Part shown: positions 34,628 to 43,247 of the stretch, in pieces
Position numbering within the stretch: the first letter of the stretch is position 1
How the letters are laid out: each line of letters starts with the position of its first letter
Assembly: GCA_030537135.1 (NCBI GenBank)
Contig: JAUNOP010000004.1
Coordinates: 56,076-120,075, forward strand
Direction of reading: 5' to 3'
DNA length: 64,000 nt
From: Eubacteriales bacterium
GTDB lineage: Bacteria > Bacillota > Clostridia > Lachnospirales > Lachnospiraceae
Made by a program: the position numbers and the translations under genes
The notes under the pieces: generated by a model
What the model saw: the letters and a program-made list of their open reading frames with translations, nothing else
The model's database searches: none
Told to the model about the DNA's origin: nothing

Positions 34628-35845
34628 ATGAATCACAGCTATCATACCATTGAACAGGCTCTTAGAGACTTAAGAGCAGGGAAAATTATTCTGGTTACAG
34701 ACGATGAGGACAGAGAGAACGAAGGCGATTTTATCTGTGCCGCTCAGTATGCCACCCAGGAAAACATTAATTTCATGGCCTGCCATGCCAGGGGTCTTAT
34801 CTGTACGCCAATGAGCGCAGAGCTTGCGCACAGGCTCGGTCTTCCTCCCATGACGCCGGAAAACACAGATAATCACAGCACAGCCTTTACAGTCTCTGTT
34901 GACCATGTAAATACCACGACTGGAATCTCTGCTGCTGAGAGAGCCTACACCATGATGGAGTGCGCAAAAGAAGAGACAAAGTCCTCGGATCTGCGCCGCC
35001 CTGGCCATGTGTTTCCTCTGATTGCGCGAAGAGGGGGCGTCCTCGTGCGAAACGGCCACACAGAGGCAACAGTGGATCTGATGCGGCTGGCAGGCCTTAC
35101 CGAGTGCGGCGTGTGCTGCGAGATCATGGAGGAGGATGGAACTATGATGCGCACACCGAATTTATGGAAGCTTGCAGAGAAATACGGCCTGACCTTTATT
35201 ACTATCCGCTCGCTTCAGGACTACTGCCGCCTTCATGAAAAGCATGTAAGGCGCGAGGCCTGCGCCCAGATGCCTACAAAGCATGGAAGCTTTCAGATAT
35301 ATGGCTATGTCAATGATATCACAGGAGAACACCACGTTGCTTTGGTAAAGGGAGAGCTTGGGGACGGAGAGAATGTGCTGTGCAGGGTTCATTCTGAGTG
35401 CCTGACAGGAGATGTTTTCGGCTCCTACAGATGTGACTGCGGAGAGCAGCTTCAGAAGGCCATGGAGCAGATTGAACAGGAGGGAAGAGGCGTTGTCCTG
35501 TATATGAAGCAGGAGGGAAGAGGCATTGGTCTGATTAATAAGCTCAAGGCATATGAGCTTCAGGAGCAGGGACTGGATACTGTGGAGGCCAACATAAGGC
35601 TTGGCTTTGCCCCGGATCTCAGAGAATACTGGGTGGGCGCGCAGATTCTGGCTGACCTGGGTGTAAAATCCCTTCGGCTTCTCACCAACAATCCAGATAA
35701 GATCTATGGTCTCAATGGCTTTGGTCTTACCATCAAGGAGAGGATTCCCATTGAAATCCCCCCTCAGAAGCATGATATTCGATATATGAGAACAAAGCAG
35801 GAAAAAATGGGACACATTTTTGAAAAAATCGCTGGAGACTTATAA
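34628..35845 (+). CDS. ribBA: Bifunctional DHBP synthase / GTP cyclohydrolase II
   Basis: The 405-aa fusion supplies both precursors of riboflavin. Residues 1-200 are 3,4-dihydroxy-2-butanone-4-phosphate synthase ([24 protein letters not shown]-like [38 protein letters not shown]); residues about 205-400 are GTP cyclohydrolase II with the zinc motif [19 protein letters not shown] and [18 protein letters not shown]. It lies 19 bases after ribE. Confidence 0.97.
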   Translation: MNHSYHTIEQALRDLRAGKIILVTDDEDRENEGDFICAAQYATQENINFMACHARGLICTPMSAELAHRLGLPPMTPENTDNHSTAFTVSVDHVNTTTGISAAERAYTMMECAKEETKSSDLRRPGHVFPLIARRGGVLVRNGHTEATVDLMRLAGLTECGVCCEIMEEDGTMMRTPNLWKLAEKYGLTFITIRSLQDYCRLHEKHVRREACAQMPTKHGSFQIYGYVNDITGEHHVALVKGELGDGENVLCRVHSECLTGDVFGSYRCDCGEQLQKAMEQIEQEGRGVVLYMKQEGRGIGLINKLKAYELQEQGLDTVEANIRLGFAPDLREYWVGAQILADLGVKSLRLLTNNPDKIYGLNGFGLTIKERIPIEIPPQKHDIRYMRTKQEKMGHIFEKIAGDL

Positions 35846-35895
35846 AAGTCTATTTGCCGTATTGCTCATTATAATAGGAAAAAGGAGAATGGATT

Positions 35896-36369
35896 ATGAA
35901 GGAAATTCGGGTATTAGAAGGAAAACTGGTGGCAAAGGAGGGCATGAGAGTGGGAATCATAGCCTCCCGTTTTAATGAGATTATTGTGAACAAGCTGCTG
36001 GGAGGAGCAGTGGACGGACTGGTGCGCCATGGAGTGCAGGAGGAGAATATCACAGCTGCCTGGGTTCCAGGAGCATTTGAGATTCCCGTTGCAGCCTCCA
36101 GGATGGCGTCCTCTGGAAAATATGACGCGATTATCTGTGTGGGAGCCGTTATCCGGGGAGATACCACGCACTATGATTATGTATGCAATGAGGTTTCCAA
36201 GGGAATTGCACAGGTGAGCCTCTCTACAGGAATTCCAGTTCTTTTCGGTGTGCTGACGACCGAAAACATCGAGCAGGCCATTGCCAGGGCAGGAAGCAAG
36301 GCAGGAAACAAGGGCTATGACTGCGCCCTGTCTGCTATTGAGATGGTAAATCTGCTGGGACAAATGTAA
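35896..36369 (+). CDS. ribH: 6,7-dimethyl-8-ribityllumazine synthase
   Basis: The 157-aa enzyme joins the two riboflavin precursors to lumazine. Motifs: [53 protein letters not shown] (catalytic His) and [15 protein letters not shown]. It is the last gene of the rib operon and of normal length; family members form icosahedral shells around riboflavin synthase. Confidence 0.97.
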   Translation: MKEIRVLEGKLVAKEGMRVGIIASRFNEIIVNKLLGGAVDGLVRHGVQEENITAAWVPGAFEIPVAASRMASSGKYDAIICVGAVIRGDTTHYDYVCNEVSKGIAQVSLSTGIPVLFGVLTTENIEQAIARAGSKAGNKGYDCALSAIEMVNLLGQM

Positions 36370-36509
36370 GTGAAAATTTCACGCCGCCTGTCTTGGAATT
36401 TCCCTTCCAAAGGCGCGAGGACGCCTCGCAAAACATCTCTCTGTGAACAGCTTTGCATTGTTCATGCAAACAGCATTTTGAGAAACTTTCTCAGCAAAAA
36501 TCTTATGTA

Positions 36510-36577
36510 TTGAAAAACAAATGAAAAATGTTATCATAAAAGCAGGAAGTTAGAACTATCTAACCTCCTGCTTTTTA
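36510..36577 (+). terminator. Promoter-like sequence followed at once by a terminator
   Basis: AGCAGGAAGTTAGA (36541-36554) pairs with TCTAACCTCCTGCT plus a T run (to 36577). Just before it, TTGAAA (36510-36515), 16 bases and TATCAT (36532-36537) look like a promoter. The terminator call is sound; the promoter may be chance. The rest of the 345-base gap after ribH shows no gene. Confidence 0.7.
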
Positions 36578-36650
36578 ACGTATCAAGCAAGTCCCCCACT
36601 TCAATTTCGCAGAGAAATAAGTGGTGGGTGGGGACTTGCTTTCCACTATG
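36575..36650 (+). repeat. Family A repeat, copy 6, hairpin form
   Basis: TTAACGTATCAAGC leads directly into the second module: AGCAAGTCCCCCACT and AGTGGTGGGTGGGGACTTGC pair around TCAATTTCGCAGAGAAATA. The GCGGA/TCCGC core is missing. Confidence 0.8.
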
Positions 36651-36715
36651 CGCAGGCGCTGACAGAGCAGGAGTGTGCCTGCCTGACAAACAGACATGAA
36701 GGAGGGAGGAAATAC

Positions 36716-37099
36716 ATGAAGGTATTTTGGATTTTTCTGGGATTTGTAAGTCTTGGACTGGGGACGGCGGGGATTGTTCTGCCGATTCTGCCTACGGTTC
36801 CCCTGTATATGCTTACTGTGTTTTGCTTTGCCAAAAGCTCGGCACGTCTTCACAGCTGGTTCCTCGGAACCTCCCTGTACAAAAAGCACCTGGAGACCTT
36901 TGTATCGAGCAGAGCCATGACTCTCAAAAGCAAGCTTACCATTATGGGAACCGTGACCGCTGTGATGGCTGTCGGCTTTTTGATGATGTCAGAGGTTCTG
37001 GCAGGGCGAATCTGTCTGGCTGTTGTGTGGATTTGCCATGTGCTGTATTTTACCTTTGGAATCCGCACGATTCAGGAGCCAAAGGAGGAGAACGCATGA
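36716..37099 (+). CDS. DUF454 (YbaN) family inner membrane protein
   Basis: The 127-aa protein has about three hydrophobic segments and the family opening FWIFLGFVSLGLGTAGIVLP ILPTVPLYMLTVFCFAKSS, with the charged SARLHSWFLG loop. Its function is unknown in E. coli as well. GGAGGGAGG precedes the start, and its stop overlaps the start of the YgbA-type gene (ATGA), so the two are coupled. Confidence 0.88.
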   Translation: MKVFWIFLGFVSLGLGTAGIVLPILPTVPLYMLTVFCFAKSSARLHSWFLGTSLYKKHLETFVSSRAMTLKSKLTIMGTVTAVMAVGFLMMSEVLAGRICLAVVWICHVLYFTFGIRTIQEPKEENA

Positions 37100-37440
37100 A
37101 AACGCAGGAGCAGAAGATACAACAAAAGCGGGAGAAGGAGCAGAGGGTGGTAAAAGAGATGATTTCTCTCTACTGCCGCAAAAATCATAATACGCGCTCA
37201 GACTGTCTGTGTCCGTCCTGCAGCGAGCTTTCGGATTATGCGCATAAGCGCAGTGAAAAATGTCCATTTATGGAAAAAAAGACCTTTTGCGCCAACTGTA
37301 AGGTACATTGCTATAAGCCTGAGATGCGGGAGCGTATCCGAACTGTCATGCGCTTTTCCGGTCCTCGTATGCTGCTGTATCACCCTTGCCTTGCCCTGTG
37401 GCATCTGATATGCAGCAGAAAGGAAAAAAGAGAAACGTAG
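37096..37440 (+). CDS. YgbA-type (nitrous oxide-stimulated promoter) family protein
   Basis: The 114-aa cytosolic protein has a helical N-terminus (KIQQKREKEQRVVKEMISLY) and a cysteine cluster (CRKNHNTRSDCLCPSCSELS, then CPFMEKKTFCANCKVHCYKP) typical of YgbA relatives, which are induced by nitrosative stress in enterobacteria and probably bind metal or an iron-sulfur cluster. Pairing with a YbaN homologue is seen in other Firmicutes. A nitrosative role here is inference. Confidence 0.85.
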   Translation: MKTQEQKIQQKREKEQRVVKEMISLYCRKNHNTRSDCLCPSCSELSDYAHKRSEKCPFMEKKTFCANCKVHCYKPEMRERIRTVMRFSGPRMLLYHPCLALWHLICSRKEKRET

Positions 37441-37483
37441 AATAATACAGAATGAAAGCTCCGGGAAAGGAAGGGAAAGTCAT

Positions 37484-37852
37484 ATGGGAAATATTATTAT
37501 TGCAGCCATTTTGATTATCATTGTTTTATTTGCTCTTCGTTCAAGCGCAAAGCACTTTAAGGGAGAGGGAGGGTGCTGTGGAGGAGGCTCAGAGCCTGCG
37601 CCAGAGGAGAAGATCCTTGCAGGACCTATTATTGCAAGGAAAATCATGCACATTGAGGGAATGCACTGCGAAAACTGCAAAAACAGCGTTGAGCGCCAGA
37701 TAAACAAGCTGGACGGCGCCTCTGCTAAGGTGAATCTGAGGAAAAAAACAGCAGTCGTATCCATGGAGCGCATGATTGACGACCAGGAGCTGAAACGAGC
37801 AGTGGAAATTCTGGATTTTCAGGTGACAGATATTACATTGGAACAAAACTAA
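37484..37852 (+). CDS. Membrane-anchored heavy-metal-binding (HMA) protein
   Basis: The 122-aa protein has an N-terminal membrane segment (IIIAAILIIIVLFALR) and a short CCGGGS cysteine stretch like FeoB-associated Cys-rich membrane proteins, then a full HMA domain (about residues 55-120) with the copper motif MHCENC. It lies just upstream of csoR-copA. A membrane-tethered copper chaperone delivering metal to CopA is the likely role (inference). Confidence 0.85.
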   Translation: MGNIIIAAILIIIVLFALRSSAKHFKGEGGCCGGGSEPAPEEKILAGPIIARKIMHIEGMHCENCKNSVERQINKLDGASAKVNLRKKTAVVSMERMIDDQELKRAVEILDFQVTDITLEQN

Positions 37853-37863
37853 CCCCTAAAAGC

Positions 37864-37914
37864 AAAATGCAAAGGGATGGAGGCTCCTGGTAGCTTTCCA
37901 TCCTTTTGCATTTT
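37864..37914 (+). terminator. Terminator after the HMA gene
   Basis: AAAATGCAAAGGGATGGA pairs with TCCATCCTTTTGCATTTT with one bulge; it separates this gene from csoR-copA. Confidence 0.87.
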
Positions 37915-37981
37915 AACGTATCAAGCAAGTAGGAAAGCGGATTGCGAATTTCCGCGTGATCGTATCAAGCAGCAAAGCGGA
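37913..37981 (+). repeat. Family A repeat, copy 7
   Basis: AACGTATCAAGCAAGTAGGA, AAGCGGATTGCGAATTTCCG and a closing CGTATCAAGCAGCAAAGCGGA; it directly abuts the terminator of the HMA gene. Confidence 0.85.
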
Positions 37982-37999
37982 ATTTTTTAAAATTTCCTC

Positions 38000-38028
38000 T
38001 TGCAATATACCCCAGTAGGGTATATAAT
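38000..38028 (+). promoter_or_regulatory. csoR promoter with CsoR operator
   Basis: TTGCAA (38000-38005), 17 bases and TATAAT (38023-38028). A palindrome at 38005-38025, ATATACCC and GGGTATAT around CAGTA, fills the spacer and overlaps the -10. The C-tract/G-tract pattern (TACCCC...GGGTA) is the CsoR operator type, so apo-CsoR should block this promoter and Cu(I) release it. Confidence 0.88.
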
Positions 38029-38052
38029 GCAGATAAAAGAGAGGTGAGGTAC

Positions 38053-38355
38053 ATGGAAGAGACAAAGGAATGCTGTCACAAGACAAAGGAACGCTCTGCA
38101 AAGGAGTACAGGGATCTGATTCACCGTCTGAACCGTATTGAGGGCCAGGTTCGGGGCATCCGGGGAATGGTGGAGAGAGACGCTTATTGTACGGATATCC
38201 TGGTGCAGGTGGCCGCCGTCAATGCAGCGCTCAACAGTTTTAACAAGGTGCTTCTGGCAAACCACATCAAGACCTGCGTGACCAGAGATATCCGGGAGGG
38301 TAAGGAGGAGACAGTGGACGAGCTGGTTGCCACCTTGCAGAAGCTGATGAAATAG
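38053..38355 (+). CDS. csoR: Copper-sensing transcriptional repressor CsoR
   Basis: The 100-aa all-helical DUF156 protein has the Cu(I) ligands Cys (DAYCTDILVQ), His and Cys (LLANHIKTCV), which distinguish CsoR from RcnR-type relatives, and the HRLNRIEGQVRGIRGMVER core. ATG at 38053 with GAGGTGAGG upstream is preferred over the GTG at 38044. Its palindromic operator lies in its own promoter, and copA is the next gene. Confidence 0.94.
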   Translation: MEETKECCHKTKERSAKEYRDLIHRLNRIEGQVRGIRGMVERDAYCTDILVQVAAVNAALNSFNKVLLANHIKTCVTRDIREGKEETVDELVATLQKLMK

Positions 38356-38401
38356 AAGACGTCCTGGATTTTCAGACAGAAGCTCCAGAGACAACAAGGA
38401 A

Positions 38402-38437
38402 TAAGCAGAAGAGCGGACTGCGAATATCCGCTTTAAT
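38402..38437 (+). repeat. Family A repeat, core fragment, between csoR and copA
   Basis: AAGCAGAAGAGCGGACTGCG then AATATCCGCTTTAAT: the core hairpin only. Confidence 0.65.
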
Positions 38438-38459
38438 AAGGAAAGGATTGGTAAGATAC

Positions 38460-40976
38460 ATGGAACAGTATAATGTGACAGGTATGAGCTGCGCAGCCTG
38501 CAGCGCCCGTGTGGAAAAGGCTGTTTCCAAGGTTCCTGGCGTAAGCTCCTGCTCAGTCAGCCTTTTGACCAATTCCATGGGAGTGGAAGGAACGGCAGCG
38601 CCCGGAGATATCATCCGGGCAGTGGAGGAGGCCGGCTACGGCGCTTCTCCAAAGAATGCTTCGTCAGCAGCCTCCCAGAATGCAGGCATGGAGGAGGATG
38701 CGCTTAAGGACAGAGAGACGCCCATTCTGAAGAAGAGGCTTTTCGCCTCCCTGGGCTTTCTGATAGTCCTGATGTACGTGTCTATGGGACACATGATGTG
38801 GAATTGGCCGCTTCCCGGCTTTCTGGCAGAGAACCATGTGGCAATGGGACTGGTGCAGCTTCTTCTCACGATTATCGTGATGGTGATTAACCAGAAGTTT
38901 TTTATCAGCGGCTTCAAGGGACTGATTCACAGAGCGCCGAACATGGACACTTTGGTGGCGCTCGGCTCTGCAGCAGCCTTTGTGTACAGCACCTATGCTC
39001 TGTTTGCCATGACAGACGCACAGATGAGAGGAGACATGGAAGGCGTCATGGCCTATATGCATGAATTCTATTTTGAATCCGCTGCCATGATACTGACGCT
39101 GATTACAGTTGGAAAGATGTTGGAGGCCCGCTCAAAGGGCAAGACCACAGACGCGCTCAAAAGCCTTCTAAAGCTCGCTCCCAAGACAGCCACTGTCATC
39201 CGAAATGGTATAGAGACAGAGCTTTTGATTGAACAGGTGAAAAAAGGAGATATTTTTGTGGTGCGTCCTGGAGAGAATATTCCTGTGGACGGCATTGTCC
39301 TGGAGGGCAGTAGCGCTGTGAACGAGGCGGCGCTTACAGGAGAGAGCATTCCAGTGGACAAAGCTCCAGGAGACTTTGTGTCAGCGGCAACCTCAAATCA
39401 GTCTGGCTTCTTAAGATGCGAGGCCTCCAGAGTGGGAGAGGACACAACGCTTGCACAGATTATCCGCATGGTGAGCGACGCGGCTGCAACCAAGGCACCG
39501 ATTGCAAAGATTGCAGACAAGGTTTCCGGCGTGTTTGTACCCACAGTCATCAGCATTGCTCTTGTTACGATTGTAGCATGGCTCCTGGCAGGAGAAAGCT
39601 TTGGCTTTGCCCTGGCAAGAGGAATCTCTGTGCTGGTTATCAGCTGCCCGTGCGCCCTAGGGCTTGCGACTCCTGTGGCGATTATGGTAGGAAGCGGCGT
39701 GGGAGCCAAGAACGGAATCATGTTCAAAACAGCTGTTTCCCTGGAGGAAACCGGAAAAACAGAGATCGTTGCCCTGGACAAGACCGGAACCATCACAAGC
39801 GGAGAGCCAAAGGTAACGGACCTTCTTCCAGCTGTTGGAGTTACAGAGGAATACCTTCTTCGCGCTGCCTATGCGCTGGAGAGAAAGAGCGAGCATCCCC
39901 TTGCAAAGGCGATTTTGACCTATGCAGAGGGGAAGAATACACAAGCAGAAGAGGTTTCTGATTTTCGTGCGCTTCCCGGAAACGGTCTGTCCGGCTTATA
40001 TGGGGATGTGTGGCTGTATGGCGGAAATTTCAAGTTTATCAGCGCTCAGGCAGAGATTTCCCCTGAGATGAGACAAAAGTCCGAGCAGCTTGCAGAGGAA
40101 GGCAAGACCCCCCTGTTCTTTGCAAGAGACAGGAAGCTTATAGGAATCATTGCCGTAGCAGATGTGGTGAAGGAGGACAGCCCAAGAGCTGTGAAGGAGC
40201 TGCAGAACATGGGAATTCATGTGGTCATGCTCACAGGAGACAATGAGCGCACAGCCAGGGCTGTCGGAAAGCAGGCGGGTGTGGACGAGGTGATCGCCGG
40301 TGTGCTTCCGGACGGAAAGGAGAGCGTCATCCGCTCTCTGAAGCGAAAGGGAAAGGTCGCCATGGTCGGCGACGGCATCAACGATGCGCCGGCTCTCACC
40401 AGAGCAGACATTGGAATCGCCATAGGCGCGGGAACGGATATTGCGATTGACGCTGCAGATGTTGTCCTGATGAAGAGCAAGCTCAGCGACGTTCCGGCAG
40501 CTATCCGCCTTAGCCGAGCTACCCTCAAAAATATTCATGAAAACCTATTCTGGGCATTTTTCTATAATACCGTGGGCATCCCGCTTGCCGCAGGAGTGTG
40601 GATCCCTCTTCTGGGATGGAAGCTTAATCCCATGTTCGGCGCTGCTGCCATGAGCCTGTCGAGCTTCTGCGTAGTGACCAATGCGCTGCGGCTGAATCTG
40701 TTTTCTGTGCATGACGCAAGAAAAGATAAAAAAATCAAGGTTAAGAAGAAAAAGGAGGACAAAACCATGACAAAGACAATGAAGATTGAAGGAATGATGT
40801 GCGGACACTGCGAGGCAAGAGTGAAGAAGGTTCTGGAGGCTCTTCCAGAAGTAGCCGAGGCACAGGTAAGCCATGAGGCAGGTACAGCGATTGTAAGCCT
40901 CAATGCGCAGATTTCCGACGATGTTTTGAAGAAAGCTGTGGAAGACCAGGATTATACAGTACTTTCCATTCAGTAA
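38460..40976 (+). CDS. copA: Copper-exporting P1B-type ATPase with fused C-terminal CopZ domain
   Basis: The 838-aa pump expels Cu(I) using ATP. In order: an N-terminal HMA domain (GMSCAACSARV, about residue 8), eight membrane segments with the transport motif SCPCALGLATPVA, the phosphorylation site DKTGTITSGEP, the SEHPLAKAI nucleotide-binding motif, the hinge MVGDGINDAPAL, and after a lysine-rich linker a second HMA domain at the very C-terminus (GMMCGHCEARV). A C-terminal HMA is unusual; it is preceded by an internal ribosome site, see 40767. ATG at 38460 is preferred over TTG at 38448, which touches the ribosome site. Confidence 0.95.
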   Translation: MEQYNVTGMSCAACSARVEKAVSKVPGVSSCSVSLLTNSMGVEGTAAPGDIIRAVEEAGYGASPKNASSAASQNAGMEEDALKDRETPILKKRLFASLGFLIVLMYVSMGHMMWNWPLPGFLAENHVAMGLVQLLLTIIVMVINQKFFISGFKGLIHRAPNMDTLVALGSAAAFVYSTYALFAMTDAQMRGDMEGVMAYMHEFYFESAAMILTLITVGKMLEARSKGKTTDALKSLLKLAPKTATVIRNGIETELLIEQVKKGDIFVVRPGENIPVDGIVLEGSSAVNEAALTGESIPVDKAPGDFVSAATSNQSGFLRCEASRVGEDTTLAQIIRMVSDAAATKAPIAKIADKVSGVFVPTVISIALVTIVAWLLAGESFGFALARGISVLVISCPCALGLATPVAIMVGSGVGAKNGIMFKTAVSLEETGKTEIVALDKTGTITSGEPKVTDLLPAVGVTEEYLLRAAYALERKSEHPLAKAILTYAEGKNTQAEEVSDFRALPGNGLSGLYGDVWLYGGNFKFISAQAEISPEMRQKSEQLAEEGKTPLFFARDRKLIGIIAVADVVKEDSPRAVKELQNMGIHVVMLTGDNERTARAVGKQAGVDEVIAGVLPDGKESVIRSLKRKGKVAMVGDGINDAPALTRADIGIAIGAGTDIAIDAADVVLMKSKLSDVPAAIRLSRATLKNIHENLFWAFFYNTVGIPLAAGVWIPLLGWKLNPMFGAAAMSLSSFCVVTNALRLNLFSVHDARKDKKIKVKKKKEDKTMTKTMKIEGMMCGHCEARVKKVLEALPEVAEAQVSHEAGTAIVSLNAQISDDVLKKAVEDQDYTVLSIQ
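40767..40976 (+). CDS. copZ: CopZ copper chaperone from an internal start in copA
   Basis: Inside copA and in the same frame, AAAGGAGG (40751-40758) stands eight bases before ATG at 40767. Translation from here gives a 69-aa protein, MTKTMKIEGMMCGHCEARVK onward, that is a complete CopZ-like HMA chaperone. The linker codons before it are lysine-rich and carry the ribosome site, suggesting that both a pump-fused and a free form are made. This is inference from sequence; the alternative is that the site is a relic of a former separate copZ gene. Confidence 0.6.
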   Translation: MTKTMKIEGMMCGHCEARVKKVLEALPEVAEAQVSHEAGTAIVSLNAQISDDVLKKAVEDQDYTVLSIQ

Positions 40977-40984
40977 GGATTTTG

Positions 40985-41115
40985 ACGCGCACAGCTTTGC
41001 TGCTTGCTCATAGCTGTACAGGCGCTGTGGCAGCTTGCCTCAGAAGGGGGTATCCCCTTCTGAGACAAGCAAGCCCTCACCCATCGTTTCTTTCTCTGCA
41101 AAATGGAAGCTGGGG
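40985..41115 (-). repeat. Family A-related block, reverse orientation, with GGGG hairpin
   Basis: CTGCTTGCTCATAGCTGTAC resembles one A end; CTCAGAAGGGG and CCCCTTCTGAG form a perfect hairpin (41039-41064); CAAGCCCTCACCCATCG ... TGGGGACTT is the complement of the second module. It ends about 30 bases before the IS. Confidence 0.65.
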
Positions 41116-41147
41116 ACTTCCCTGATGCGTTTTTTTATATTCCCGTC

Positions 41148-43094
41148 TTTGACAGTTGACGAAAGAAAAAATCGCTGTATCCCTTGTATTTGCTGGGCAG
41201 CAGCGATTTTTGCCGTTGTTATGAACTATAGTAATTTATTCCTTCCCTTTACTTTTTTTCTGGATCGTTCTCATTTTACTTTTGGTTATGAATTGGTAGT
41301 CTGTCCGGAAACCGCAGGCCTCATGAAGGTCATCCGTGATTTTTTCCCGCCTGTACAGTGGGAGGAATCCCTGCTCCTGTATCCCGGCAAAATTCATTGC
41401 TTTTAGGGCGTCCAGCAGTTCTTCACAGGTATATTTTGAATCCGATTTTTTTCGAGGTAGCGGTAGACGGCTAATGCAAGGAAACAGATCAGGAAATGTG
41501 CCTTGATCCGGTTCTCATCCCGTAAATAAACCGGCCTTGCAGAAAAATCTGTTTTCATGATCCGGAAGCATTCTTCGATCTGCCATCTGCTTTCACTCAC
41601 TTTTAAAATATCACCCACCTCGTCATCCAAAAGATCCGTGCATACTGCATAGAGTCCATCATACTGCGTCTCTTCCGCAACCTTATCCTCATCCAGATAT
41701 TGCCTGATATCCGCAGCTTCCCTATCTTTTGTAACAGCCATCTTTCCAATAAAACGTGCAGAGGCATTCGGGCTCTTCCGGTCCATTTTCGTCTTCCCCG
41801 AATCCAGCATTTTTTGTGCTCGCTCTACCTGTTTGTCACGGATGGATTTCTGATACAGGGCATACTTTGGGGAATAAGTTATGATTAAGCGCTGGTGCAA
41901 TTTTTTGGTGGTATACGGTTCGTCCTTGTAATAAAGCCCTTTGTCATCTTCCGGCAGTTTTGTGATATCGACAGGCTTGTCATCGGAGACCCGTCTAAAT
42001 CCCTGCGGGCTTAGCGCCCACTCTTTTTCTTCTTTCTTTAACTTTTTAATCGACTGGGTTACGATATAAGCCCGTTCTCCCATATGGTTGTATTCCCGGA
42101 TGGCTTCCGAACCCAGCCCGGCATCGCTGCAATAAATAAATTTCTGGCATCCGAAATCCCCAAGGACTTTCTTTTCCAGGGGTTTCAGCGATGTCTGCTC
42201 GTTTGCGTTTCCAGGGAAAAGAGAAAATGCAAGGGGGATCCCGTCCCTGTCCATGAAGAGCCCCATTTGGATAATCGGGTTTGGCCTGTGTTCTTTTCCC
42301 TTCCCATACTTTTTGCTGCCGTCTTCCTGTTCAATCTCGAAATAATAATTCGTGCAGTCATAATAAAGGATCTGGTCATTCTTTTTCCCGAGAAAATAGC
42401 TATTTTTATAGACTTCTGCCTGGATCATGTCACATTCAGAACCGAGGACATCTAATGCGCGGTATACATCATGCAACTGATAGGAAGGTTTCTCCAAAAA
42501 TTCCGATGCAGCCTTATAGGAAGAACGTTTGCTGCAGGGCTCCAGTATCCTTGCATAGATCAAGTCAGAGAGGATCGCATTGATGTCGTATTTAAATTTA
42601 TATTTTTGTTTTAATTTCCGACAGATTTTATTCATCTGCATCTGATAATAGATCGGTTGAAGAAAAAGGTATCCGCCCCTGTAAAAAACCTGCTTATCAT
42701 AATCTAACTGCCTGTCTGCATGAAATGGGATCAAAACCGTTTTCGTTTCTTTTTCCTTTTTATATTTTTCAGTTTCTATTTTCACTTCATTCTTTGCCCA
42801 TGCAAGGACATCATCCCTTGTCGGCCCATGCTCAACTAAAAGTTGTTCTAAAGTTCCCAACTTGCGGACAATCATAGAAGAAGTAGTGCCATTTGCTTTT
42901 ACGAAAGATTTGCAGATATAAAAGGATTCTGCATTTTTGGATTTTGATATATGAAGATTCATAGACGATCCCTCCTTTCCCTTATTATATCATACAATAA
43001 CATAAAATGCTATATATAAAAACTAAAAATTTGACACAAAAAAAGCAGGTTTTATGCGGCCTGCAAGTTATTTTTCTATTATTCAACTGTCAAA
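41148..43094 (-). mobile_element. IS1634-type insertion sequence
   Basis: Perfect 12-bp inverted ends, TTTGACAGTTGA (41148-41159) and its complement (43083-43094), bracket 1947 bp with one transposase gene on the reverse strand. A terminator-like hairpin (AAAAATCGCTG with CAGCGATTTTT, 41166-41211) lies inside the left end, downstream of the transposase. I could not fix the target duplication; TCCCG occurs near both ends but not adjacent on the left. Outermost bases may differ by one or two. Confidence 0.88.
41403..42962 (-). CDS. IS1634 family transposase, C-terminus out of frame
   Basis: The 519-aa frame is a DDE transposase of the IS1634 group: DCTNYYFEIEQEDGSKKYGK and GLFMDRDGIPLAFSLFPGN hold the first catalytic region, FIYCSDAGLGS the second and YDGLYAVCTDL/WQIEECFRIMKTDF the last. 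It stops early at 41403. The next frame continues from the A7 run (T7 on the forward strand, 41456-41462) to a stop at 41236, encoding EELLDALKAMNFAGIQEQGF and a normal-looking end. Either a base was lost in A7 or A AAA AAA is used for a -1 ribosomal shift. Confidence 0.88.
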   Translation of the reverse strand: MNLHISKSKNAESFYICKSFVKANGTTSSMIVRKLGTLEQLLVEHGPTRDDVLAWAKNEVKIETEKYKKEKETKTVLIPFHADRQLDYDKQVFYRGGYLFLQPIYYQMQMNKICRKLKQKYKFKYDINAILSDLIYARILEPCSKRSSYKAASEFLEKPSYQLHDVYRALDVLGSECDMIQAEVYKNSYFLGKKNDQILYYDCTNYYFEIEQEDGSKKYGKGKEHRPNPIIQMGLFMDRDGIPLAFSLFPGNANEQTSLKPLEKKVLGDFGCQKFIYCSDAGLGSEAIREYNHMGERAYIVTQSIKKLKKEEKEWALSPQGFRRVSDDKPVDITKLPEDDKGLYYKDEPYTTKKLHQRLIITYSPKYALYQKSIRDKQVERAQKMLDSGKTKMDRKSPNASARFIGKMAVTKDREAADIRQYLDEDKVAEETQYDGLYAVCTDLLDDEVGDILKVSESRWQIEECFRIMKTDFSARPVYLRDENRIKAHFLICFLALAVYRYLEKNRIQNIPVKNCWTP

Positions 43095-43106
43095 CTCCCG
43101 AGTCTG

Positions 43107-43170
43107 AGAGAAAATCCACAGCTGTGCTGCATTAAGGATATGCAATCCACAGTTGTGGGATTTTCTTGAG
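43107..43170 (+). terminator. Large hairpin right of the IS
   Basis: GAAAATCC at the left pairs with GGATTTTC at the right, with inner CACAGCTGTG and CCACAGTTGTGG palindromes. It lies between the IS and the HTH gene; direction is uncertain. Confidence 0.5.
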
Positions 43171-43247
43171 GATTTTTATGGTTGCTCCTGTAAAATCTCA
43201 GATTGTGCGAACGTGATAACCCATCCTAACCTTTTATGTACGCTTCC

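Noticed and set aside
37096-37440. Zinc ribbon regulator
   Set aside because: The cysteine spacing and flanking residues fit the YgbA family better than any DNA-binding zinc ribbon.
39416-39961. Forward ORF in another frame within copA
   Set aside because: Product is rich in Gly, Arg and Cys and lies wholly within the conserved ATPase core.
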